Source: Pseudalkalibacillus sp. SCS-8 (GTDB taxonomy: Bacteria > Bacillota > Bacilli > Bacillales > Fictibacillaceae). Taken from it: 64,000 nt of DNA. The stretch's first letter is position 1, and each line of letters begins with the position of its first letter. Shown here piece after piece: positions 36,440-45,366 of this stretch. The stretch is taken from the NCBI RefSeq assembly GCF_040126055.1, contig NZ_CP143541.1, positions 3,038,001 through 3,102,000 of the forward strand. The letters run 5' to 3'. The position numbers were made by a program, and so were the translations under genes. The notes below the pieces were generated by a model. It made no database searches and was not told the origin of the DNA. It saw only the letters and a program-made list of their open reading frames with translations.

Positions 36440-38489
36440 GTAGCTTCACCTCTTGGAAGATAGAATACACGAAATCAATCACCTGATTAGAAAGCCCGAA
36501 AAGAATGAAGGATATGATACCCAACATCACCATACCAGCAGCACTCAGTGCCATATTCTTCATCGTCTGGCCGATTTCGTAGCCATGGATTTCCTTTACC
36601 ATCATGAATAAAAGGAATCCTGACCAAAGGATGATCGCTTTCTTGGAAAAGTCATATATGACGAATTCCATATTCGTCAAGCCTTTGGACATGATCGTGA
36701 GTGGGATGGAAAAAATCAGATAAGGACTGAGCGCATAAACAGTCCCAACATAGACACTTTTAAATGTCCCAATCCCGTCATTAATCGTACTGATCAAATA
36801 GTTGCAGATCACCCAGGCGAATAACGGAATATAGATCTTATACAATTCCGTCATGATATTCACATTCTTGGAATCGACATTGCTGAATAGCACATTCGTT
36901 TCAAGAATGGTGAAGAGATGTACGACGAACAAGATCATCAAGAGTAAAGTTGCCGAAAAGACAGAAGCCCGTTGATTCTTCTTCAGTTCGTAGTAGCCAT
37001 CGACAGGGTGTCTCAGCATTCTGAAGGTATGGAACAACTCCGTCACAATCTGGATCCCTTTGAACGCTTGCCACCCTCGGACGATTTGAGCACCTAACCC
37101 AAACTTGCGATAAAGCTTCTTCAGGATGAACAAGGAGATGAAGAAAAGAACGATACCACTGAGTACCCATGATAGGTTATCCATCAACCAGATTCTTCTT
37201 AACTCCCAATACGCCTCTGAAAGGCTCTTATTATTCCCGGCAAGCTTGAACTCCTCAAGCGCCTTTTCATAGTTTCCCTTCTTAAAAGCGGCCTTCCCGA
37301 TTCCGTTATGTGCTAATGAAAACATGCTGTTGCGCTTCAGTACTTCGTTCCAGTAGTCTTCACTTTCTAAATATTTTCCATCTGAGCTAAGTGAAATAGC
37401 TGTATGTATGAGATTGGTAAATTCAGTCGGCTTCAGGATTTGGATATTGCTTTGCTTCTTATCTAAGATGAACAGTCTACCGTCATTCGAAACCGCAATT
37501 CCTGACGGTGATTTGAAGAGTCCTAATCGTTGATTCCCTGAGTTCAGCCCTCCGAATACGAATAATAGATTGCCATCAGGATCGTATTCGAAAATGTAGC
37601 CGTTACTCGAATCTACTGCATAAATATTATTTTCACCATCAACGGTGATATCAGATATAGCAAAGGATGTACTAATATCCTGTAAAAGGTTTTCTCCCGC
37701 TACGTTCAGCTTTTTGATCGCTTGATTTTCCAAACCCGCCGTAGCTGTATAGATGAGCCCCTCTTCGTTGACAGCGACATTGGTTGCCGAGGGAGGAAGC
37801 TTTTTCATCAATTTACGGTATTGCTTGTCCGTATACAGCATCTTTTGCAATTGGTGGACAAGATCGAAGTCCGTTTGATTCCCGCCATAATAGCCGAGAA
37901 ATTCCCCTTCAGGCCCTAATTGAATCAAGCCTTGCATCGAACCTTTACTGACGATGTATACGTTCTTCTGCTTGTCGATGATCACCTTCGTCGGATTGAA
38001 AGGACTCTTTTTTCCGAAAATGGTTGCTTCAGGCTTTTCATACTCAAAGGCGATTGAGCCATCGTTATTAAACTTGTAGACCTTCTTCTTTTGGTAATCC
38101 GCTACATAAATGAAGCCTTCTTCATCAACATGGACACCCGTCGGTTTCGAGAGAACGTCTTCCCCGACTGTCCGGACGAAATTCCCGAATGAATCAAAAA
38201 TGACAATGCGGGAGTTGCCGGTATCCGCCGCATAAACCATATCGTCCTTGTCTATGAAGATATCTTCCGGCTGAAACAGAGGCTCTTCTTCTACCTCACC
38301 ATCGGGAGTAGTGACTTGTATATCAAAGCCATCAATCGTTCCGATCGGTTGATAAGCGGTTTGAGTATAGATTGGATCTCCATCTTTATCGAACGTATAG
38401 GTGATGAAAGGTGCTTCTGCAGCGACGGTCGATGTCGTCAATAGAAGAGTGGCAAGTGTCAATAATAGGATGTTCTTGAGCCGCGACAT
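36429..38489 (-). CDS. NHL-repeat beta-propeller fused to a Yip1-family membrane domain
   Basis: A 686-residue protein with signal peptide (NILLLTLATLLLTTSTVAA). Residues ~45-360 hold NHL-type blades (EPLFQPEDIFIDKDDMVYAADTGNSRIVIFD; KPTGVHVDEEGFIYVADYQKKKVYKF; FKSPSGIAVSNDGRLFILD). A short TPR-like stretch follows (ALAHNGIGKAAFKKGNYEKALEEFKLAG), one membrane helix near residue 450, then a Yip1-like domain of about five helices (HPVDGYYELKKNQRASVFSATLLLMILF to the end). The propeller should face outside. It starts with AGGAGGT, 15 bases after a permease gene. A glycan-sensing or transporter-assisting role is possible but unproven. Confidence 0.75.
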   Translation of the reverse strand: MSRLKNILLLTLATLLLTTSTVAAEAPFITYTFDKDGDPIYTQTAYQPIGTIDGFDIQVTTPDGEVEEEPLFQPEDIFIDKDDMVYAADTGNSRIVIFDSFGNFVRTVGEDVLSKPTGVHVDEEGFIYVADYQKKKVYKFNNDGSIAFEYEKPEATIFGKKSPFNPTKVIIDKQKNVYIVSKGSMQGLIQLGPEGEFLGYYGGNQTDFDLVHQLQKMLYTDKQYRKLMKKLPPSATNVAVNEEGLIYTATAGLENQAIKKLNVAGENLLQDISTSFAISDITVDGENNIYAVDSSNGYIFEYDPDGNLLFVFGGLNSGNQRLGLFKSPSGIAVSNDGRLFILDKKQSNIQILKPTEFTNLIHTAISLSSDGKYLESEDYWNEVLKRNSMFSLAHNGIGKAAFKKGNYEKALEEFKLAGNNKSLSEAYWELRRIWLMDNLSWVLSGIVLFFISLFILKKLYRKFGLGAQIVRGWQAFKGIQIVTELFHTFRMLRHPVDGYYELKKNQRASVFSATLLLMILFVVHLFTILETNVLFSNVDSKNVNIMTELYKIYIPLFAWVICNYLISTINDGIGTFKSVYVGTVYALSPYLIFSIPLTIMSKGLTNMEFVIYDFSKKAIILWSGFLLFMMVKEIHGYEIGQTMKNMALSAAGMVMLGIISFILFGLSNQVIDFVYSIFQEVKLRVQ

Positions 38490-38504
38490 GTTCTACCTCC
38501 TCTC

Positions 38505-39386
38505 TTACTTCAATCCTGAGTGAGCCATCGTATCAATTACTTTACTTTGCATTAATAAGAAAATGATGAGGTTCGGGAGGAACATAAGTGCAGCTGCTGC
38601 CGCGGCCATCCCTTGTCCAGCGACCTGATTATCATTCCCGACGTTACCTGCCAACGTATTCATATAAAACGCAAATGTTTTAAGACTCTCATTGTTCATG
38701 TAGATTTCTGACGTTTCCGTATTGTTCCATGCCATTTGGAAGGCAAGAATAGATACGGTTGCAATAGCAGGTGTCACCATCGGAACGATGATCTTTCTGA
38801 AAATATAAAAGTTGCTCGCCCCATCGACTCTTGCTGCTTCAATCAGTGCATCCGGAATTTGATCAATGAACTGCTTGATCAGAAACAATCCTACCGGCAT
38901 GGCCAATACAGGCAATATATGACCGAACATGCTATCTGTCAGACCGATGCGATCAATGATGAAATATCGCGGGATGGCAACTGCAGCTGGAACGAACATC
39001 AAAGCAATGATATTCGCTTCGAAGATGACGTTCTTCAATTTGAAATCAAGCTTGGATAAAGCAAAGCCTGCCATTGCACTGATCATCACACTGGCAAATA
39101 CGATTCCCCCAGATGTGATGATACTGTTGAACAGATACCTCGTCATCGGGATGACGGTTACACTCGTTTCCTTAAATAGTTCGTTGAAGTTCCGCAACGT
39201 CGGCTTTTCTACGAAAAACCTTGGTGGATAAAGGAACAGTTCGTCAATCGGTTTAAGAGCCTGTGAAAATATGAAAATGATCGGCAAAATCATGAACGCT
39301 GAAAGCGGTATTAGAAACAAGAAAAACTTGGTTTGACTAAAACTGAATTTACCTGGGTCGATTTTCGTCCCTTGGAAGGATGCCAT
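38505..39386 (-). CDS. CUT1 ABC transporter permease, pair A (MalG type)
   Basis: The 293-residue product has six predicted membrane helices. The EAA loop is IEAARVDGASNFYIFRKIIVPMVTP, and the C-terminus KVIDTMAHSGLK fits MalG-type subunits. It follows its MalF-type partner by 41 bases, and the NHL/Yip1 gene starts 15 bases later, so all are likely on one transcript. Confidence 0.9.
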   Translation of the reverse strand: MASFQGTKIDPGKFSFSQTKFFLFLIPLSAFMILPIIFIFSQALKPIDELFLYPPRFFVEKPTLRNFNELFKETSVTVIPMTRYLFNSIITSGGIVFASVMISAMAGFALSKLDFKLKNVIFEANIIALMFVPAAVAIPRYFIIDRIGLTDSMFGHILPVLAMPVGLFLIKQFIDQIPDALIEAARVDGASNFYIFRKIIVPMVTPAIATVSILAFQMAWNNTETSEIYMNNESLKTFAFYMNTLAGNVGNDNQVAGQGMAAAAAALMFLPNLIIFLLMQSKVIDTMAHSGLK

Positions 39387-39427
39387 AACACATTCCCCTT
39401 TACATCATTGTGGAAGCTTGTCCGTAT

Positions 39428-40387
39428 TCAATCCTTCTCTCCGAACAAACGCCAGCAAAATCTTGAAATACCATAAACAAAGATGAGCAGTACGAGTGAG
39501 ATCGCTGAGGCATAACCCATATCGAACCGGATGAAGCCATGATCAGCGATGTGTGTCAGGATCAACTGACCTGAGTATTGAGGGGTAGGATTTGACCCTG
39601 AAAGCTGAACGGCGATATCTCCCGCCTGAAAGGTCTGAACGACTGCCATGACGGCTCCGAACAGCATTTGCGGCTTCATCGATGGAATCGTGATATACCA
39701 GATCTCCTGGAACCGGTTCCTCATCCCATCAATATAAGCAGCTTCATAAAGCTCCCGATCGACATTCAATACTCCGGCGAGCATGGCCAAGAAACCAACC
39801 CCCATACTGTTCCATAGGGATACAAGAATCATGATCGTCATCAGATGCTCCGGCGATTGAAGCCACTGAATCGGTTCATTGATGAATCCGATCTGTATGA
39901 GGAAGCTATTCAAATAACCCGCTCGATCCCCACTAAAGAAAATCAGCCAGACGACAGACATGGCTACCCCCGCCGTCATGGAAGGTGAATAGATCGCCAA
40001 TGTGAGGATTGTTCTCGGCTTTTTAGGGATTTGCGCAAGCATCCAAGCCAAGAGGAAAGCCAGGACATAGCCCCCCACACCGACAATCAGAGCAAATTGA
40101 AACGTGTTCGGCAGCACGTGCATCATGAACACGTTATCCTGCGTAATGAGATTCACGAAATTTTTCAGCCCGATGAATTTAGGGGGCTGGATTGTATTGA
40201 AATAGGTAAAGGCAAAATACGCAGCCACAATGACTGGAATGACAATGAATAAGGAAAAGACAACCAGGAAGGGTGCGACGAAGCCAAGGGCGCTCAATTC
40301 TTTTTTCAGCGCAGTGACCCACTCATGTTTACGACTCGTCTTCGTTTGGATATGGACCTTTTGTTCTGTACTCGTAACTGGTTTCAC
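39428..40387 (-). CDS. CUT1 ABC transporter permease, pair A (MalF type)
   Basis: About 319 residues, six predicted membrane helices, EAA loop [26 protein letters not shown]. The start is set at a GTG (40385-40387) preceded by AAGGGGGAGG. A TTG at 40432 would extend the overlap with the upstream gene to 104 bases. Even from the GTG the coding region overlaps the 3' end of the giant binding-protein gene by 59 bases in another frame, because there is no start codon between 40387 and the conserved [20 protein letters not shown] segment. This implies tight translational coupling. Confidence 0.88.
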   Translation of the reverse strand: MKPVTSTEQKVHIQTKTSRKHEWVTALKKELSALGFVAPFLVVFSLFIVIPVIVAAYFAFTYFNTIQPPKFIGLKNFVNLITQDNVFMMHVLPNTFQFALIVGVGGYVLAFLLAWMLAQIPKKPRTILTLAIYSPSMTAGVAMSVVWLIFFSGDRAGYLNSFLIQIGFINEPIQWLQSPEHLMTIMILVSLWNSMGVGFLAMLAGVLNVDRELYEAAYIDGMRNRFQEIWYITIPSMKPQMLFGAVMAVVQTFQAGDIAVQLSGSNPTPQYSGQLILTHIADHGFIRFDMGYASAISLVLLIFVYGISRFCWRLFGEKD

Positions 40388-43300
40388 TGGCCTCCCCCTT
40401 CGACTGTATTTTTTCGATTGACGGAACTTCAAGTTCTTTTACGACTTCACCGTTCTTGATGAATCCGAATTCTTCAAGCTTCTTTCTCATCTCACGGTTG
40501 GTCGTTATGACAGCATCTTCAATCGCTTTCCGTTCATTTTCACCTTCAAACACGACTTCGTTCCAAGCATTGCTGATTTCCCGTTCCAGCATATAATCCC
40601 CTGGAATGTGCGGAATGTCTCTCAACCACTTCCATTGTTCCTTGATGACCTCAAGATCCTCCTGTGGCCATGGAAGCTGACTGAGCGCTTCAACGTTGGA
40701 AGTATTCCATCTGAATTCGGTACCATAGATCGTTTCAATCAAGTTACCGAACTGAGATTGAGTTTCCATACTCGTCCACCATTTGATGAACTTCCACGCA
40801 TCTTCCTTCTTATCACTGCTTTTGAACATCGTGACACCTTTACCGGTTCCAGGTGCCCAACGGATGACTTCGCCTTCTTCGTTTTTCACCCCTGGGTAAG
40901 GTGCAATGCCCCACCAACCTTGAAGCTCTGGTGCAGCAGCTGTGATTTTTACATAATTATCGAAATCGGAAATCCCGATCGGAATATCTCCTTGTCGGAA
41001 ATGACTGTAGAAATTCGGCACTTGCAGCGGCAGACTATAAACCGTGAACAGGTTCGTCATCTGCTTGAACCCTTTCAAGGCTGCCTCACTGCCGATAGCC
41101 GTACTCATTCCATCTTCGTTGAAGAGCTCTCCGCCATTTTGATAGATATAAGGAACGGTGACATTCGGTTCCTTCAATCCACCTTGACCAGCTAACGGTA
41201 CGAAGAAATTCATTCCGAACCGTTGAAGCTTCGGAAGCATCTTTCGTACATCTTCCCAAGTGTCGGGCACTTCAAGATCAAGGGCCTGTAAAATATCTTT
41301 TCGGTAGAACAGGACGTAAAATTCTTGAGTTTCTGGCAATGCATAGGTTCCTTCATCATAGATGAATGGTAGAAGGGCGCCAGGAGAAAATCGCTCGATG
41401 ACCTCCTCATAATCCGGGAACTCACTTAAATCTGCGACCGCATCCCTGACTGCCAGTTCAAACGGAAGCTTTTGTGCGATTCCCATAGCAAGATCAGGAG
41501 ATTTATCGGATGCATTCGCCAGGATCAGTTTCTCTTCAGATGGCATCAAGCTTAATGTGACTTTAATGCCCGTCTTTTTAGTGAATTCTTCATTGGCCAT
41601 TTTTTGCATCAACATGACATACTGCCTTGGTCTGTTCACCCAAATTTCAATTGCATCCTCGTCTCTCGAACTGACCTTTTCATAATCTTTGGTGAACGAG
41701 GAAAAGAAGTTCAGTGCCATTGAATTCATTCTCTGTAAGAAGCTCGCTTTGGCATCCGGCAGATCCTTGCCAGCATAAACATAGAATTTATCAAATTGTA
41801 ACGGTTGGTTTGGCAACATTAACAGAAGATCACCGAGCTTTTGCGTAACGGATCCTGAGCTTTGTGACAGCTCATCGAACCGAACTGGTATTTCTCCAGG
41901 TTCTTCCGCAATATCCTTCAGTTGATTTGCGCTAATCAAGAGATTTCTCGCTTGATCGGGTTTCTTATCGCTTAGTTTCTTCAGGTAGTCATATTTTTCT
42001 TGCAGTTCCTTGGCCAGCTTCTTTAATCGGGGGACGATATCAGGGATTTGCTGTTCAATATCCCAGTCCCGATAGGCGTCCTTCGATTTTCCTGTTGCCA
42101 TCTGAATTTCTAGGGAAAGCTCATTCACCTCACGCATGACATCTTTAATCGTACTGATGACAGGCTGGTAAGGTGACGGATTCGCAATAAGGGTCAGTTC
42201 GTGCTCGCCTTTTGTAAGGAAGAACTGATAAGGATTTCCCTTCGAATCAGATAAGGTTTCATTTTTCCACTCGGATGTATAATCGAACGGGTAACGCAGC
42301 AACGAATTAAACGGTATTTCCCCATCAATTTTGACCGTACGGTATACCGGAACGTTAATATTGTAAAATTGGTTGTATTTGAAGCCTAATTGATAGAATC
42401 CAGTCTCCTCTACGTTGATTTTCCAGGTGACAGATTCTCCACCTTCCTGCCAGGTGTCTCCTCCAAATGCATTAAGAGACAGCTTGTTCCCGCGGTTCGG
42501 TGTAACATTCGGTTCTCCATTCGGTAAAGCTCTTATTGAGGAATCTGATTTATAGTAAGGATGCTCGGCTTCAATTTCCAAGAGCTCTTTTACTTTTTGT
42601 CCATTCTCATAGTTTGCTAGATATTCTTTATATGTAGGGAGTTGTGCCGGTGATTTTACAAGGATGTTCCCCATCAGCATCGGCTCACGAATATTCAGTA
42701 GCGTAATTGTATTTTCACCTTTTTCGAGGTGAAACTGTAACGGTCGATCGTACAGGTAACTCGCATCCATGAAAGAGCGTTGCTGCCACTTATGTATTTC
42801 ATCTTGCTTCGGGAATACTTCGTTTCCTAATTTATCCTGCTCAAACGTTTCGACTTCATCTTTCCATAGTCTCGGTAGGACGATTCTTCTCGCTTCATAG
42901 TACTGGAATTCGCCGTTTACCTTGATTCCACGTTCAATCGGGATGATCTTTCCTGGTAAGGCATAATAATCAACCGCAACCTCATATAACCCTTCCTTAG
43001 GAACAGAAACGGTTACCTGAATTTCTTCTGTACCTTCTTCCCAACGGATAACCTTCCCATCGTAGTCTTCGTGATTCGTGAGATTCACATCTTCATTGCT
43101 TTCGGCGACATCGACAGGTTGGATGATTTTTTGATAGCCATTCGTACTGGATAGCCCCTCTTCTTCCCATTGCTCGAGCATATCCTTATAATTGGCTTCA
43201 ATGATCCGTTGCTGTTTTTTCTCTTTTTTCGGCTTGCCTTTTTCATTTTGTTTATCTTCTTCAGACTTTTCTTCATCCTCTTCATCATCATCGTTGAACA

Positions 43301-43439
43301 GGTCATCTAAAAGCTCTTCTGTATCCGAATCCTCCTCTTCTGTATTCGCAAAAGAGATCGGAGTATACGCATGAAGTAGAGTCCCCACGAGGAGGACGGT
43401 CAGCACGAATAATCGAATTGTCACTTTATGATTGCCCAT
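40329..43439 (-). CDS. Giant extracellular solute-binding protein with carbohydrate-binding-like domains
   Basis: At 1036 residues it is more than twice the usual 400-450 of the family. A signal peptide ([17 protein letters not shown]...SFA) has no lipobox cysteine, so it is either released or anchored by the uncleaved helix. Residues ~33-75 form an acidic, lysine-rich linker ([20 protein letters not shown]). Two beta-sandwich, CBM35-like modules follow (about 95-275 and 290-425; [38 protein letters not shown]), then a helical region, then the solute-binding fold (~600-960: [45 protein letters not shown]). A strong hairpin sits just upstream. It pairs most closely with permease pair A. Confidence 0.85.
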   Translation of the reverse strand: MGNHKVTIRLFVLTVLLVGTLLHAYTPISFANTEEEDSDTEELLDDLFNDDDEEDEEKSEEDKQNEKGKPKKEKKQQRIIEANYKDMLEQWEEEGLSSTNGYQKIIQPVDVAESNEDVNLTNHEDYDGKVIRWEEGTEEIQVTVSVPKEGLYEVAVDYYALPGKIIPIERGIKVNGEFQYYEARRIVLPRLWKDEVETFEQDKLGNEVFPKQDEIHKWQQRSFMDASYLYDRPLQFHLEKGENTITLLNIREPMLMGNILVKSPAQLPTYKEYLANYENGQKVKELLEIEAEHPYYKSDSSIRALPNGEPNVTPNRGNKLSLNAFGGDTWQEGGESVTWKINVEETGFYQLGFKYNQFYNINVPVYRTVKIDGEIPFNSLLRYPFDYTSEWKNETLSDSKGNPYQFFLTKGEHELTLIANPSPYQPVISTIKDVMREVNELSLEIQMATGKSKDAYRDWDIEQQIPDIVPRLKKLAKELQEKYDYLKKLSDKKPDQARNLLISANQLKDIAEEPGEIPVRFDELSQSSGSVTQKLGDLLLMLPNQPLQFDKFYVYAGKDLPDAKASFLQRMNSMALNFFSSFTKDYEKVSSRDEDAIEIWVNRPRQYVMLMQKMANEEFTKKTGIKVTLSLMPSEEKLILANASDKSPDLAMGIAQKLPFELAVRDAVADLSEFPDYEEVIERFSPGALLPFIYDEGTYALPETQEFYVLFYRKDILQALDLEVPDTWEDVRKMLPKLQRFGMNFFVPLAGQGGLKEPNVTVPYIYQNGGELFNEDGMSTAIGSEAALKGFKQMTNLFTVYSLPLQVPNFYSHFRQGDIPIGISDFDNYVKITAAAPELQGWWGIAPYPGVKNEEGEVIRWAPGTGKGVTMFKSSDKKEDAWKFIKWWTSMETQSQFGNLIETIYGTEFRWNTSNVEALSQLPWPQEDLEVIKEQWKWLRDIPHIPGDYMLEREISNAWNEVVFEGENERKAIEDAVITTNREMRKKLEEFGFIKNGEVVKELEVPSIEKIQSKGEASETSYEYRTKGPYPNEDES

Positions 43440-43465
43440 AGGATTTCTCCTTCTCGAAGCAGGCT

Positions 43466-43503
43466 ATGAAATAGAAAGGATGGGGAGGTTGAATGCCCCA
43501 TCC
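43466..43503 (-). terminator. Intra-operon hairpin / partial terminator after the binding-lipoprotein gene
   Basis: A perfect 8-bp stem, GGATGGGG (43478-43485) with CCCCATCC (43496-43503). On the minus strand it is followed by TTTCTATTTC. It sits 14 bases after the stop of the first binding-protein gene; such hairpins commonly let that gene be expressed above the permeases. Confidence 0.6.
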
Positions 43504-43517
43504 AATTTTAGAATGAT

Positions 43518-44891
43518 CTACTCTTCGCCGATAACTTCTTCCAATTTCTGAACTGCGTTTTGATAAGCTTCATTTGCCTTCTCATCTAACTCTGCACCGA
43601 CATCACTTGGCTTCGCTTCACCTTTGTCAAATTTCTCATTCATCGGACCTAGCATATCCAATACTTCTGTATACCCTGGGTGGAACTTGAGTGGATCGAC
43701 TGTGCCGTTCGGAATCCCTTTAATGATTTCCTTCATTCCTTCAGGTACATTTTCATCACCCAAATACGTCTCCCAGATTTCTTTATCGTTTACAATCGGA
43801 ATACTTTGTGCAACTGGAACACCAGCGTCCTTCCTAGCCAACCAGCCTTCTTTAGAGAACGTCAACCACTTCATGAACTCATAGGCAGCTTCTTTATGCT
43901 CTGAGCTTTTGGAAATCCCCATATAATCAGCTACAAGTGGGACTCGGTTGTCTTCCATTCCAGGAACCGGTAGAACGGACCAGTTGAATTTGTTGTTTTC
44001 CGTGTTACCAATCAATCCCCATGTGCCATCATACTTCATTGCTACTTTACCTAGGTTCCAAGGATGCTTATCCTTGCCGTACCACTTATCACGATCTTTC
44101 TGTTCATAATAGAACGGACTAACTTTATCTTCTTGCCAAAGTGTATTGATGTAATTTTGAGCATCAACGTATGCCGCTGAACTGAAATTGTACTGCTCGC
44201 CATCCCACGTTCCCCACTCAAGGGAGGTGTCGAATTGGGACGGAAGTGCCTCACGATAAGCACGTGGATTTTCGAATCCAAATTGGTGCTCATTGAAGTT
44301 CGTCATCTTTACAGCTGTTTTTCTTAAATCATCCAATGTCCAACTGCTATCCGGTACTGGAACATTTTCCTTTTCAAAGAGGTCCGTGTTGACGAGCATT
44401 ACGATTGCGTGCATAGAATGCGGCATCGCATATTGACGGCCTTCATACTGAGCTGTTTCAAGAATACTACCGAATGTATTTTTAGGATCGTACTCCTCAT
44501 CCGCTTCCAAATACGGTGTCAGGTCCTCGAGCCATCCATTCGTCACGGCTGTCGGAACACCGAATGTCCAGAAGACATCTGGTAATTTTCCAGCTGCTGC
44601 TGCTGCGGAAAGCTTTTCATTCCATGGCCAAGTAACCGCTTTGTCTTTTTTAACCTTGATATTCGGATGTGTTTCCTCAAATGCTTTTATGATCTTTTCG
44701 ACTTCTTCATCACTTTGCCATGTTCCATATGTAATCGTCACAGTCTCACCAGAGTTTTCGGATGGTTTATTTTCCTTCGGCTTGTCCTTTTCTTCTGAGG
44801 ATGTTTCTTTGCTGTTCGAACATCCTGCAATCATTAGAGCAAAGCTTAGCAGCGCAACAAGTATAAATGTAAATAACTTCTTTTCTCTCAA
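43518..44891 (-). CDS. Sugar ABC transporter substrate-binding lipoprotein (second binding protein)
   Basis: Starting at a TTG (44889-44891) with GAGGGA upstream gives 457 residues and a proper lipoprotein signal peptide (REKKLFTFILVALLSFALMIAGC). A longer frame to 44990 lacks an RBS. After an acidic Ser/Lys/Glu linker the family 1 binding fold runs VTITYGTWQSDEEVEKIIKAFEETHPNIKV to the end. It is the first gene of the 26-kb locus and has no permease gene directly after it, so it could serve permease pair B. Its 5' region holds two operator-like palindromes. Confidence 0.92.
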   Translation of the reverse strand: MREKKLFTFILVALLSFALMIAGCSNSKETSSEEKDKPKENKPSENSGETVTITYGTWQSDEEVEKIIKAFEETHPNIKVKKDKAVTWPWNEKLSAAAAAGKLPDVFWTFGVPTAVTNGWLEDLTPYLEADEEYDPKNTFGSILETAQYEGRQYAMPHSMHAIVMLVNTDLFEKENVPVPDSSWTLDDLRKTAVKMTNFNEHQFGFENPRAYREALPSQFDTSLEWGTWDGEQYNFSSAAYVDAQNYINTLWQEDKVSPFYYEQKDRDKWYGKDKHPWNLGKVAMKYDGTWGLIGNTENNKFNWSVLPVPGMEDNRVPLVADYMGISKSSEHKEAAYEFMKWLTFSKEGWLARKDAGVPVAQSIPIVNDKEIWETYLGDENVPEGMKEIIKGIPNGTVDPLKFHPGYTEVLDMLGPMNEKFDKGEAKPSDVGAELDEKANEAYQNAVQKLEEVIGEE

Positions 44892-45017
44892 GAGAATCCC
44901 TCGCTTTGTTATTTTTTCTTGTTTACCGATCAATACGTTAACATTCCCGATACGAATAAAGTGTGCCCCTCCCCTCTTTAACGCTGTCAAGCGTTTGCAT
45001 TTGAAATTACTGAAACG

Positions 45018-45036
45018 GAATTGAAACGTATCGATA
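45018..45036. promoter_or_regulatory. Imperfect GAAACGTATC operator-like site
   Basis: TTGAAACGTATCGATA (45021-45036) matches the GAAACGTTTC core with one change and is 130 bases upstream of the binding-protein start. A weak cre-like stretch (CAAGCGTTTGCA, 44989-45000) is nearby. No clear -35/-10 pair was found here. Confidence 0.4.
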
Positions 45037-45223
45037 AAAAATCAAGATAAAGCACCTCAAGGACATCTGTGTTCCCAAAGGGTTGTTCAAACTAGGATGA
45101 ATAATCTACGTGGAGCCTACATGCTCATGATATCTGCCTTATGTACTAGGGATGTCGAAAATTGTCGTTGGAAATTGGCGAGCAGTTGAAAGGTACGAAA
45201 ATGAAAGGGTGTTATTTAAGTTT

Positions 45224-45241
45224 TATCGAAACGTTTCGATA
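45224..45241. promoter_or_regulatory. 18-bp perfect palindromic operator upstream of the glycan locus
   Basis: TATCGAAACGTTTCGATA is a perfect palindrome with the shared core at 45228-45237. On the minus strand a TATAAA (45244-45249) lies two bases upstream of it, placing the site over a likely transcription start. That would give a leader of about 330 bases. The rest of the gene-free stretch 44892-45366 shows no riboswitch that I recognise. Confidence 0.7.
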
Positions 45242-45302
45242 CCTTTATAAAAAAACTACCATGAAAGCCTTTTCATTTCAAGTTTTTTTAAAAATTTTCT
45301 AA

Positions 45303-45351
45303 CAATTAAAATGAGTAAAGGAAGCCGGCCTAAAATCGACTCCCTTTACTC
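45303..45351 (-). terminator. Probable terminator after the nuclease gene
   Basis: GAGTAAAGG (45313-45321) pairs with CCTTTACTC region (45342-45351) around a 20-base loop. On the minus strand it is followed by ATTTTAATTGTT. The T-tract is weak. Confidence 0.5.
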
Positions 45352-45366
45352 CTGTTCTGAATTGAT

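Noticed and set aside
43085..43374. Small frames over the acidic linker of the giant binding protein
   Set aside because: Low-complexity repeats in shifted frames; no RBS or conservation visible.
44989..45000. CcpA cre-like site CAAGCGTTTGCA
   Set aside because: It departs from the TGWAANCGNTNWCA pattern at several positions; noted only as weak.
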